DNA of 64,000 nucleotides from CAIOYC01 sp965277345 (lineage in GTDB: Bacteria; Pseudomonadota; Alphaproteobacteria; Caulobacterales; Caulobacteraceae). Where the stretch lies: the NCBI GenBank assembly GCA_965277345.1, contig CBDICI010000004.1, positions 248,001 to 312,000 on the forward strand, read 5' to 3'. Within the stretch, counting starts at the first letter, position 1. Every line of letters starts with the position of its first letter. The notes under the pieces are model-generated. The model was not told the origin of the DNA. It did not search any database and saw only the letters and a list, made by a program, of their open reading frames with translations. Shown here in pieces: positions 18,091 to 28,737 of this stretch. Position numbers and translations under genes: made by a program.

Positions 18091-18672
18091 TCAGTCCAGA
18101 GCGTCGTCTGGGCCGATGCGGCAGGTGGCGACCCGGACCATCGTCGCCGGGGTGGCGTCGTGCAGCCTGAGGTCCTCGAACAGGGTGGCGCAGAGGCCGA
18201 ACCGGCCGTCCTCGCTCGCCGGCAGGAAATAGCGGATCGGACCCGGCCGGCCAAACCGTTTCGTACTCACCACGTGCCAGCGCGCCGGTTTGGCGTTCGC
18301 CCCGCCGATAGGCAGGGCGGCGGTCTTCAACTCGTCCAGCACGGCTGTGGGGGTGCGCGCCTCGGGATAAACCAGCGAGCAGGTCCCTGAGCGGCGCTCC
18401 ACGAAGGCGTGCGGCGCGTCCGTGTCGGCGAACGACACCATCTGGCCCGGCGCGTCGGCGTCCTGCGGCCGGAACGCCGTTGCAGCGTCATCCGGCGCGG
18501 GCCGGGCGCCCCAGTCCGCATAGTGCTGACGTAGCCGCCCGGGATCAGCCTCCTGCAACGTGATCGGCGCACAGAAGGCGGAGATGTAGGGTTTGGGCTG
18601 CGGCCGGAGAGAAGGCACGGCGTCTTGCGCGCCGAGCACGAGCGCCCAGATCGAGATCGCAAGGGGCGTCAT
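18091..18672 (-). CDS. Secreted hypothetical protein, second of a pair inside the atp operon
   Basis: A 193-residue protein with a short N-terminal hydrophobic signal (MTPLAISIWALVLG) and a mature part with cysteines spread along the chain (FCAPIT, GTCSLVYPEA, GLCATLF, ATCRIG) that may form disulfides in the periplasm. No family recognised. Its ATG overlaps the upstream gene's stop codon by 4 bp, so the pair is translationally coupled, and both read in the direction of the ATP synthase genes. Confidence 0.7.
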   Translation of the reverse strand: MTPLAISIWALVLGAQDAVPSLRPQPKPYISAFCAPITLQEADPGRLRQHYADWGARPAPDDAATAFRPQDADAPGQMVSFADTDAPHAFVERRSGTCSLVYPEARTPTAVLDELKTAALPIGGANAKPARWHVVSTKRFGRPGPIRYFLPASEDGRFGLCATLFEDLRLHDATPATMVRVATCRIGPDDALD

Positions 18673-19304
18673 CTGAACGGCGGCTTGTCCGACACGGGCT
18701 GGCGGATCACGAACGCGCTCAGCAGGCTGAAGCGGAAAGCGTGACCGGAAAGCATCCGGCCCGGATTGCCCAGACCACCCGGTTCGGAGCCTTCGAGATG
18801 CAGCACATAACGGACGCCGTCCTGGGTGCGCTCCAGTTGGTGCACGATAGGATTGTAGCCCGGCTTGATAGGCACGTCGGTGAAGTCCGGATACACGACG
18901 CGCGCCGCTTTCAACACGATCTGGAAGGTGTCTTCGACTGGAAGCTGCATTGAGGTTACCTCGCAGCTCTCAGGCGAAGGCTCGTCGATCGTCAGGGATC
19001 CACCGAGCACGGGCGAAGTCCAGACGGGCGTATCCGCCGACTTCGCGCGCGACCATCGCCGGTCAACGGCGGCGGCGGGCTGGAACGCGCCAAGCTCGGA
19101 CGGAGGCAGCGCCGCGATGCCAACGCCACGCTGACGACTGCCGAGGCAGGCGGCGAGCACGGCGTCTGCGAACGACGCCATAGCCTGCCCTTTCGTCACT
19201 CCGGGCTGGGGCGGCGTTTGAATAGAGGTCTGCGCCTTAGAGGCGCCCGTGACGCCGCACGGGGCAGCGATAGCCAAAGCCAAGCTAAGGAGTCGCTTCT
19301 TCAT
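18669..19304 (-). CDS. Secreted hypothetical protein, first of a pair inside the atp operon
   Basis: About 211 residues from the ATG at 19304 (MKKRLLSLALAIAAP, a clear signal peptide); a start at 19316 adds four residues, and the frame is open to 19367, overlapping atpD. The mature chain contains GTP-free, non-enzymatic-looking sequence with the segment ESCEVTSMQLPVEDTFQIVLKAARVVYPDF split across conserved-looking hydrophobics, but I recognise no domain. It resembles its downstream neighbour in layout (signal peptide, Cys followed by a region ending in a Tyr-Pro step), suggesting the two may be distant paralogues. Confidence 0.65.
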   Translation of the reverse strand: MKKRLLSLALAIAAPCGVTGASKAQTSIQTPPQPGVTKGQAMASFADAVLAACLGSRQRGVGIAALPPSELGAFQPAAAVDRRWSRAKSADTPVWTSPVLGGSLTIDEPSPESCEVTSMQLPVEDTFQIVLKAARVVYPDFTDVPIKPGYNPIVHQLERTQDGVRYVLHLEGSEPGGLGNPGRMLSGHAFRFSLLSAFVIRQPVSDKPPFR

Positions 19305-19363
19305 TTGCACTGGCATCGGCCTGAACCCGCTCACCCTGCTCCCGCAGAGTGGGCGAGAATAGC

Positions 19364-20896
<1,533 letters not shown>

Positions 20897-20930
20897 GGCG
20901 GTTTCTCTGTACGAACGGACGTTGGGAAAG

Positions 20931-21305
20931 TTAGCGGATCAGTTCGACGGGGACGCGAATGTCGGGGACGCGCGCCCATTGCTGATCGCCGGTAATGAGC
21001 GGCTCGTTGAGCGCCTCACCGAGTGCAATGCAGAAACGATCGCCAAGCGAAAGCCTGGGTATGCGGTGAAGTTCGGCTGCGCGCTTGGCTTGATCCAGGC
21101 TCGGGGGGCTGATCGTGAGGCCAAGCTCGGCGATCAATCTCACCGCAATCTCGCTATCGACTTTTCCAGTAATGATAAGGTCGCCGGCGACCTCCGCGAC
21201 ATTGATGGTTGAAATGACCGAGCCAGCGAGCTGGGTTTCAGCCGCCCCTCGGCCCTCTTCATCGTAGATGATCGCCAGGACTGCGGAGGTGTCAAACACA
21301 CTCAT
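20931..21305 (-). CDS. VapC-like PIN-domain ribonuclease toxin
   Basis: A 124-residue PIN domain with the four acidic metal ligands in place: D5 (FDTSAVL), E38 (NVAEVAGDL), D89 (SLGDRFCIAL) and D107 (ITGDQQW). Such toxins cut tRNA or rRNA when their antitoxin is lost. The start overlaps the antitoxin stop by 4 bp. The stop lies 34 bp from the atpD start, so the toxin sits inside the ATP synthase operon between atpG and atpD. Composition is slightly less GC-rich than the flanking atp genes. Confidence 0.9.
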   Translation of the reverse strand: MSVFDTSAVLAIIYDEEGRGAAETQLAGSVISTINVAEVAGDLIITGKVDSEIAVRLIAELGLTISPPSLDQAKRAAELHRIPRLSLGDRFCIALGEALNEPLITGDQQWARVPDIRVPVELIR

Positions 21306-21604
21306 TCTCCGCGCTCGGCCGCGGCGCGACGCTTGGCCAGAAACGCGTCCACGCGGCCCTTAGGCATCTCCCCGCCAAACATCGCACGCACTTGCGCTTG
21401 CACACTTTCTACACGGGCGCGGATATCCGCATCCACCGGAGGGAGATTCATGTCCGACAACCGAACGACCTTGGGGGCTTGGGGCAGGCTCTGACGGATC
21501 AGCTGCCGCGCCTCTGCTTCCATACTCCGACCATGCTTCGCCGCTTCAACCCGAAAGGCTGCGAGTTCATCGTCGGGGATATTGCGGATCGTGAGCGTGC
21601 CCAT
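21302..21604 (-). CDS. FitA/VapB-type ribbon-helix-helix antitoxin
   Basis: A 100-residue protein opening with MGTLTIRNIPDDELAAFRVEAAKHGRS-type sequence, i.e. the FitA-like ribbon-helix-helix (TIRNIPD, then AAKHGRSMEAEARQLI), followed by a linker and a C-terminal tail that would occupy the PIN toxin groove. It precedes the toxin with a 4-bp overlap, the usual arrangement. The 39-bp gap to atpG is too short for an obvious strong promoter, so expression probably depends at least partly on the atp transcript. Confidence 0.88.
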   Translation of the reverse strand: MGTLTIRNIPDDELAAFRVEAAKHGRSMEAEARQLIRQSLPQAPKVVRLSDMNLPPVDADIRARVESVQAQVRAMFGGEMPKGRVDAFLAKRRAAAERGE

Positions 21605-21643
21605 GATTTTAGGTAAGTCGCGCTAGCAATGCTGTCAACGCTA

Positions 21644-22525
21644 TCAAACCGCCGACGCGCCGGAGATGATCTCGATCAGCTCCTTGGTGATCTGCGCCTG
21701 GCGGGTGCGGTTCATCTGGATGGTGAGGGCGTTGATCAGGTCTCCGGCGTTGCGGGTGGCGGCGTCCATGGCCGCCATCTGCGAGGCGAAGAAGCCGGCC
21801 TGGTTCTCCAGCACCGCCGCCAAGAGCTGCACGGCGATGTTGCGGGGCAGCAGGGTCTCCAGGATCTCGCTTTCGTCCGGCTCGTAATCGTAAACGCCGC
21901 CCTTGAGGTCGGGCGAGGCGGCGTCGTCGGCCTCATCCACCACGGCGGGGACCAGCTGCCGGGCGGTGGGGACTTGGGAGATCACCGATTTGAACCGGCT
22001 GTAGAACAGGGTGACCACGTCGATCTCGCCGGCGAGATAGAGGTCGATGATCTGCTGGGCGATGGGCTGCACCAGCTCGAAGCCCGGAGATTTCAGGCCA
22101 AGCTCATAGCTGCTGACGAACCTTGAGCCGAACAGGCGGCGCAGGCCGTCGCGGGCCTTGCGGCCGATGGTGATGATGCGGACGTCCTTGCCCTGGGCGG
22201 TGAGGGACGCGATCCGCTCGCGCGCCGCGCGCACCACGTTGGAATTGATGCCGCCGGCAAGACCCCGGTCGGACGCCGCCACCACGATCAGGTGCCGCTG
22301 GTCCTTGCCTGTGCCGGCCAGCAGCAGCGGAGCGGAGGGGCCGGACACGCTCCTGGCCAGATTAGCGATGACGCTGGCCATGCGCCGGGCATAGGGGCGC
22401 GCCGCCTCCGCCGCTACCTGGGCGCGGCGCAGCTTGGCGGCGGCCACCATCTGCAGCGCCTTGGTGATCTTCTGCGTGGATTTCACACTCGCGATGCGAG
22501 TGCGCATCTCCTTGACGCTGGCCAT
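21644..22525 (-). CDS. atpG: ATP synthase F1 gamma subunit
   Basis: The 293-residue central stalk subunit. The N-terminal coiled coil (MRTRIASVKSTQKITKALQMVAAAKLRRAQ) and the C-terminal helix (ALTIQMNRTRQAQITKELIEIISGA) are typical. An internal segment near residue 200 (DEADDAASPDLKGGVYDYEPDE) matches the inserted loop seen in alphaproteobacterial gamma subunits. It is 21 bp downstream of atpA. Confidence 0.97.
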   Translation of the reverse strand: MASVKEMRTRIASVKSTQKITKALQMVAAAKLRRAQVAAEAARPYARRMASVIANLARSVSGPSAPLLLAGTGKDQRHLIVVAASDRGLAGGINSNVVRAARERIASLTAQGKDVRIITIGRKARDGLRRLFGSRFVSSYELGLKSPGFELVQPIAQQIIDLYLAGEIDVVTLFYSRFKSVISQVPTARQLVPAVVDEADDAASPDLKGGVYDYEPDESEILETLLPRNIAVQLLAAVLENQAGFFASQMAAMDAATRNAGDLINALTIQMNRTRQAQITKELIEIISGASAV

Positions 22526-22546
22526 GGCCGGCTACTCCCTAGCGGC

Positions 22547-24082
22547 TCAAGCGAAGGTCTTGGAAACGTCGGCCAGCGCTTCCTTCAGCATCGCCTCCAG
22601 CGCCGGCGACAGCGCCTTCTCCTTGCGGATGCCTTCGAGGAACTGGGGATAGCTGGTCTTCAGCTTGCCGAGCAGGGCGTCCTGGAACGCGCCCACGCGG
22701 TTGGTTGGGATGGGATCGAGGAAGCCGCGCGTGCCGGCATAGATCACCGCCACCTGCTCCTCCACCGCGAAAGGCTGGTACTGGGGCTGCTTCAGCAGCT
22801 CGGTCAGGCGCTCGCCGCGGGCCAACATCTTCTGGGTCGAGGCGTCGAGGTCGGAGCCGAACTTGGCGAAGGCGGCCATTTCCCGATACTGGGCGAGCTC
22901 GCCCTTGATCGGGCCGGCCACGGTCTTCATCGCCTTGATCTGGGCCGAAGAGCCCACGCGGGAGACCGAGATGCCCACGTTCACCGCCGGGCGGATGCCC
23001 TGGTAGAACAGGTCGGTCTCCAGGAAGATCTGACCGTCGGTGATCGAGATCACGTTGGTAGGGATATAGGCCGAAACGTCGTTGGCCTGGGTCTCGATGA
23101 TCGGCAGGGCGGTGAGGGAGCCGGCGCCATTGTCCTCGTTCAGCTTGGCGGCTCGTTCCAGGAGGCGGCTGTGCAGATAGAAGACGTCGCCCGGATAGGC
23201 CTCGCGGCCTGGCGGACGGCGCAGCAACAGCGACATCTGACGGTAGGCCACGGCCTGCTTGGAAAGGTCGTCATAGATGATCAGCGCGTGCATCCCGTTG
23301 TCGCGGAACCACTCGCCCATGGCGCAACCGGCGAAGGGCGCCAGGAACTGCAGCGGGGCGGGCTCGGACGCGGTGGCGGAGACGACGATGGTGTAATCGA
23401 GCGCGCCGTTCTCCTCCAGGGTGCGCACGATATTGGCCACAGTGGAGCGCTTCTGGCCGATGGCGACGTAGATGCAATAGAGTTTGGCGGACTCGTCCGT
23501 GCCGGCGTTGATGGCCTTCTGGTTCAGGATGGCGTCGATGGCCACGGCGGTCTTGCCGGTCTGGCGGTCGCCGATGATCAGTTCGCGCTGGCCGCGGCCG
23601 ATGGGGATCAGGGTGTCGATGGCCTTCAGGCCCGTCTGCACCGGCTCGTGCACGGACTTGCGCGGGATGATGCCGGGCGCCTTCACATCCACACGGCGGC
23701 GCTCGGCCACGTCGGCCAGCGCGCCCTTGCCGTCGATCGGCTCGCCCAGCGGATTGACCACGCGGCCGAGCAGGCCCTTGCCCACCGGCACGTCCACGAT
23801 CTCGCCGAGGCGGCGAACCTCATCGCCCTCCTTGATCTCCTGGTCCTGGCCGAAGATCACGACGCCGACATTGTCCTTTTCCAGGTTCAGGGCCATGCCC
23901 TTCACGCCGGCCTTGGGGAAGGAGACCATCTCGCCGGCCTGGACCTGATCCAGGCCATAGACGCGGGCGATGCCGTCGCCCACGCTGAGCACGCTGCCGA
24001 CGTCGGAGACGTCCGCCTCCTGGCCGAAATTGGCGATCTGGGACTTGAGAATGGCCGAAATCTCGGCGGCGCGGATATCCAT
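22547..24082 (-). CDS. atpA: ATP synthase F1 alpha subunit
   Basis: The 511-residue regulatory nucleotide-binding subunit. It begins MDIRAAEISAILKSQIANFG, carries the P-loop GDRQTGKTAVAIDAI, and ends with the usual helical domain. The start is 9 bp from the atpH stop, consistent with one operon. Confidence 0.97.
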   Translation of the reverse strand: MDIRAAEISAILKSQIANFGQEADVSDVGSVLSVGDGIARVYGLDQVQAGEMVSFPKAGVKGMALNLEKDNVGVVIFGQDQEIKEGDEVRRLGEIVDVPVGKGLLGRVVNPLGEPIDGKGALADVAERRRVDVKAPGIIPRKSVHEPVQTGLKAIDTLIPIGRGQRELIIGDRQTGKTAVAIDAILNQKAINAGTDESAKLYCIYVAIGQKRSTVANIVRTLEENGALDYTIVVSATASEPAPLQFLAPFAGCAMGEWFRDNGMHALIIYDDLSKQAVAYRQMSLLLRRPPGREAYPGDVFYLHSRLLERAAKLNEDNGAGSLTALPIIETQANDVSAYIPTNVISITDGQIFLETDLFYQGIRPAVNVGISVSRVGSSAQIKAMKTVAGPIKGELAQYREMAAFAKFGSDLDASTQKMLARGERLTELLKQPQYQPFAVEEQVAVIYAGTRGFLDPIPTNRVGAFQDALLGKLKTSYPQFLEGIRKEKALSPALEAMLKEALADVSKTFA

Positions 24083-24091
24083 GGGGCTGTC

Positions 24092-24649
24092 TTACGCTCT
24101 CTTGAGGGCGAACTTGAGTTGGTCGAGACGCGACTTCAACGACGCGTCGAATAGCTTGGAGCCCACCTTCACCTTCAACCCGCCGAGGATGGCGGGATCG
24201 ACGGCGGTGGTGATCTCCGGGTCCTTGCCGAAGGCCTGCTTCAGCGCCGCGGCGATGGTCTTTTGCTGGGCGGCGGTGAGCGCGATGGCCGAGGTCACCT
24301 GCGCGGCCACCGCGCCGCGGCGTTCCGCGGCCAGGGTCTCGAACGCCGTGATCACCGCCGGCAGGGCGGCGACGCGATTGTTGGCGGCCAGCAAACCGAG
24401 AAACTTCTTGGTCAGCGGGTTGAGGTTCGCCTTGTCGGCCACCGCCAGCAGCCCCTTGCCCTTGTCCTCGCCCGAAAAGGTCGGCGAGGCGATCAGGCGG
24501 CGCAGGTCGAGGCTCTCGGCGCTCATGGCCTTCAGCGACCTGAGATCGTCTTCGGCCACGGCGACCAGCGTGGCCTCGTCGGCCAGCTCGAACAGCGCCT
24601 GCGCATACCGTGCGCCCACATCCGCCGTTCGTGAGGATTTATCCGCCAC
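24092..24649 (-). CDS. atpH: ATP synthase F1 delta subunit
   Basis: About 185 residues linking the F1 head to the peripheral stalk. It reads ADVGARYAQALFELADEA at the N-terminus and ends DPAILGGLKVKVGSKLFDASLKSRLDQLKFALKRA-like, the OSCP signature. I chose the GTG at 24649 because GGTGG lies 7 nt upstream and the protein then begins VADKSSRTADVG; a GTG at 24661 adds four residues. First gene of the operon. The 267 bp between it and terC hold the divergent promoters; no further element was recognised there. Confidence 0.93.
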   Translation of the reverse strand: MADKSSRTADVGARYAQALFELADEATLVAVAEDDLRSLKAMSAESLDLRRLIASPTFSGEDKGKGLLAVADKANLNPLTKKFLGLLAANNRVAALPAVITAFETLAAERRGAVAAQVTSAIALTAAQQKTIAAALKQAFGKDPEITTAVDPAILGGLKVKVGSKLFDASLKSRLDQLKFALKRA

Positions 24650-24916
24650 GGGTTGAACCACCTAAAGATTGCGCCAAACCGCCCACCGACTCGAAGAGCC
24701 GCCATGGCGGGATCAAAAGCTTGACGGAATTGAGGAAACCGCGCGCGAAAAGGCCCGGCCCAGCCGTTTCCGCCCAAAGCCGCGCGCTCACTAGCACGCA
24801 GGTTTCCGCATCGCAACCGGACGCGCGGGCCCATCATGCGCTTCCACCCAACCACACCGACGAAGGCTCTGCCGGGCGCCATCGCAAGGCGGTTCGCCTT
24901 GGGCTAGAAGGCGTCG

Positions 24917-25654
24917 ATGGACGCGCTTGCCCACCTTGTCGCCGATCCCGCCGCCTGGGTGGCGCTGTTGACGCTGATCGTCATGGAGGTGGTGCTGGGC
25001 GTCGACAACCTGGTGTTCATCGCCCTGTTGTCCAACCGCCTGCCCGAGGCGCATCGGGGCCGGACGCGCACGCTCGGCATCGCGCTGGCGCTGGTGCTCC
25101 GCCTGGCGCTGCTCTCCACCATCGCCTTCATCGTCAGCCTCACGCGGCCTCTGATCACCCTTTTCGGCATGGCGCTGTCCTGGCGCGACCTGATCCTGAT
25201 CGCCGGCGGCCTGTTCCTGATATGGAAGGCGACCAGCGAGATTCACGAGGGGATGGAGCGGAGCGCGGACGACGACGCGGCGGAGGCGGGCAAGGGTTCG
25301 CTCGGTGTCGCCGCCGCCCTCGTGCAGATCCTGTTCCTCGACCTGGTGTTCTCCATCGACTCGATCCTCACCGCGGTGGGGATGACCGACAAGTTGCCGA
25401 TCATGATGGCGGCGGTGACCGTGGCGGTGGCGCTGATGATGGTGGCGTCCGGGCCGCTCGCCGCCTTCATTCGCAAGAACCCCAGCCTGGTGATGCTGGC
25501 GCTGGGCTTTCTCCTGATGATCGGGGCTATGCTGATCGCCGACGGCCTCGGCTTCCATATCCCGCGGGGCTATGTCTACGCCGCCATGGGCTTTTCCGCC
25601 TTCGTGGAGGCGCTCAACATGCTGACGCGTCGGCGCAGACGCGCTAAGGCTTGA
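24917..25654 (+). CDS. TerC family integral membrane protein
   Basis: A 245-residue protein with seven or more membrane helices and the two TerC acidic motifs, MEVVLGVDNLVFIALL and LDLVFSIDSILTAVGM. Family members are linked to metal (manganese) export and to tellurite resistance phenotypes. It ends in a basic tail (TRRRRRAKA) on the cytoplasmic side. The DHA2 transporter gene starts 3 bp downstream on the same strand. Confidence 0.92.
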   Translation: MDALAHLVADPAAWVALLTLIVMEVVLGVDNLVFIALLSNRLPEAHRGRTRTLGIALALVLRLALLSTIAFIVSLTRPLITLFGMALSWRDLILIAGGLFLIWKATSEIHEGMERSADDDAAEAGKGSLGVAAALVQILFLDLVFSIDSILTAVGMTDKLPIMMAAVTVAVALMMVASGPLAAFIRKNPSLVMLALGFLLMIGAMLIADGLGFHIPRGYVYAAMGFSAFVEALNMLTRRRRRAKA

Positions 25655-25657
25655 CGC

Positions 25658-27351
<1,694 letters not shown>

Positions 27352-27355
<4 letters not shown>

Positions 27356-28146
27356 GCCGCCTCGCTCCGCCGGCGCGTACCCGGCAGGCGCGCCCCGTCC
27401 AGCGCCTCGAAGGCCGGCCTGGCGAACAGGTAACCCTGGAACAGGCCGACGCCGAGGTCGCGCAGCGCCTCGTACTCCGAAACCGTCTCGATCCCCTCCG
27501 CCACCACCAGGACGCCGAGGTCGGCGGCCATGCGCACCAGATTGGCGACGATGGTGCGCTTGATACGGTCGACGTCGATGCAGCGGATCAGCGCCATGTC
27601 GAGCTTCACCACGTCCGGCTGGAAGCGCGACAGCAGGGTCAGGCCTGAATAGCCGGCGCCGAAATCGTCGATGGCGGTGCGAAAGCCCATGCCGCGATAG
27701 GTCTTCAGGATCGACTGCAGATGGCCGGGGTCGATGGGCTCGTGCTCGGTGAACTCGAACAGAACGCGGTTATGCGGAAAGCCGGTCTGCTCCGCCGCGG
27801 CGAGGGTGGAGCCGATGTCCTCGGCCGGATCGACCACGGCGTTGGGCATGAAGTTGATGCTGAGCAGGGCGGTCTGTTCCGCCGCCGCGAGGCCGAGGCG
27901 CGCCGCCAGCCTGATCGCCACCACGCGGCTGTCCTGGTCGAAGGCGTACCGGTTGCCGGCGGTGAGATGCTGCAGGATCGACCCTGCGCCCGCGCCGTCG
28001 ATGCCGCGCACCAGCGCCTCATGGGCGAAGGTCCGGCCGCTTTCCGCATCGACGATGGGCTGGAACGCCATGGTGAAGGCGACGGGAAAGTTGGCGCGCC
28101 CGCCTCCCTCCGTGATGTCGGTGGGACGCCCCATCCGTCGCTCCAA
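27352..28146 (-). CDS. Stand-alone EAL-domain cyclic-di-GMP phosphodiesterase
   Basis: A 264-residue EAL domain with no other module. Catalytic and metal-binding motifs look intact: FQPIVD, HEALVRG, SINFMPN, FEFTEHEP, IDDFGAGYSGL (DDFG loop), VKLDMALI, VVAEGIET and QGYLFARP. It is therefore likely active in hydrolysing c-di-GMP to pGpG. With no sensory domain, activity must be set by expression or a partner. ATGs at 28146 and 28134 are both possible. Convergent with the MFS gene. Confidence 0.92.
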
Positions 28147-28228
28147 ACAGCCCAGCCACGATCCTACGCGGCAAAGCTGAACAAACGCCTGTACGGGATG
28201 GTGAATCGAAGGCGCCGTATCCCGGCGC

Positions 28229-28693
28229 TCAGGGCGCCTTGGCCTGCCAGAGCTCGATCTTGGTCCCGTCGGGATCGAGGATCCAGGCGAAGCGGCCGCC
28301 GGGATCGGTGTCGTCGCGCTTCAGCGCCGTCACCCCCTTGGCCGCCAGCCGGACGAGGAAGGCGTCGAGGTCGTCCACGGCGAAGTTCAGCATGAATTCG
28401 CGTGTGGAAGGGGCCATGTATGGGGAGGCTGCCGGGAACGGGCTCCAGACCAAGACCCGCGGGTGCTGCGGCGCATCGTAGCGCAGGGTCGCGCCGCCCC
28501 AGGTCTCGATCCTGATACCCAGCACGTCGCGGTACCAGGCGGCCAGGGCCTTGGGGTCACGGCTTCTGACGAAGACGCCGCCGAGGCCGGTGATATGCCC
28601 CGCATCGGCGGCGGCCGGTTCGGCCGCCGCGGCGCCGGCGCTCAGCGCTATCGTCAGGACGGCGGCCAGCCGCACCAAGCCTGTCGCCCTCAT
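28229..28693 (-). CDS. Exported VOC/glyoxalase-fold protein
   Basis: A 154-residue protein with a signal peptide (MRATGLVRLAAVLTIALSAG, cleaving near AAAA) followed by one vicinal-oxygen-chelate domain: GLGGVFVRSRDPKALAAWYRDVLGI, then DPGGRFAWILDPDGTKIELWQ. VOC proteins are usually cytoplasmic, so the signal peptide is notable. It has the closing Glu of a metal site (KIEL), but substrate is unknown. The longer in-frame reading upstream of 28693 runs through priA's opposite frame and was not used. Confidence 0.8.
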   Translation of the reverse strand: MRATGLVRLAAVLTIALSAGAAAAEPAAADAGHITGLGGVFVRSRDPKALAAWYRDVLGIRIETWGGATLRYDAPQHPRVLVWSPFPAASPYMAPSTREFMLNFAVDDLDAFLVRLAAKGVTALKRDDTDPGGRFAWILDPDGTKIELWQAKAP

Positions 28694-28737
28694 CGCCCGT
28701 CTCCCGATGTGTCGGCAATCATCCCACAACGGCCTGG

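Noticed and set aside
22292..24154. A 620-codon open frame antisense to atpA/atpG
   Set aside because: No recognisable domain and composition typical of an antisense frame; AtpA and AtpG are certain.
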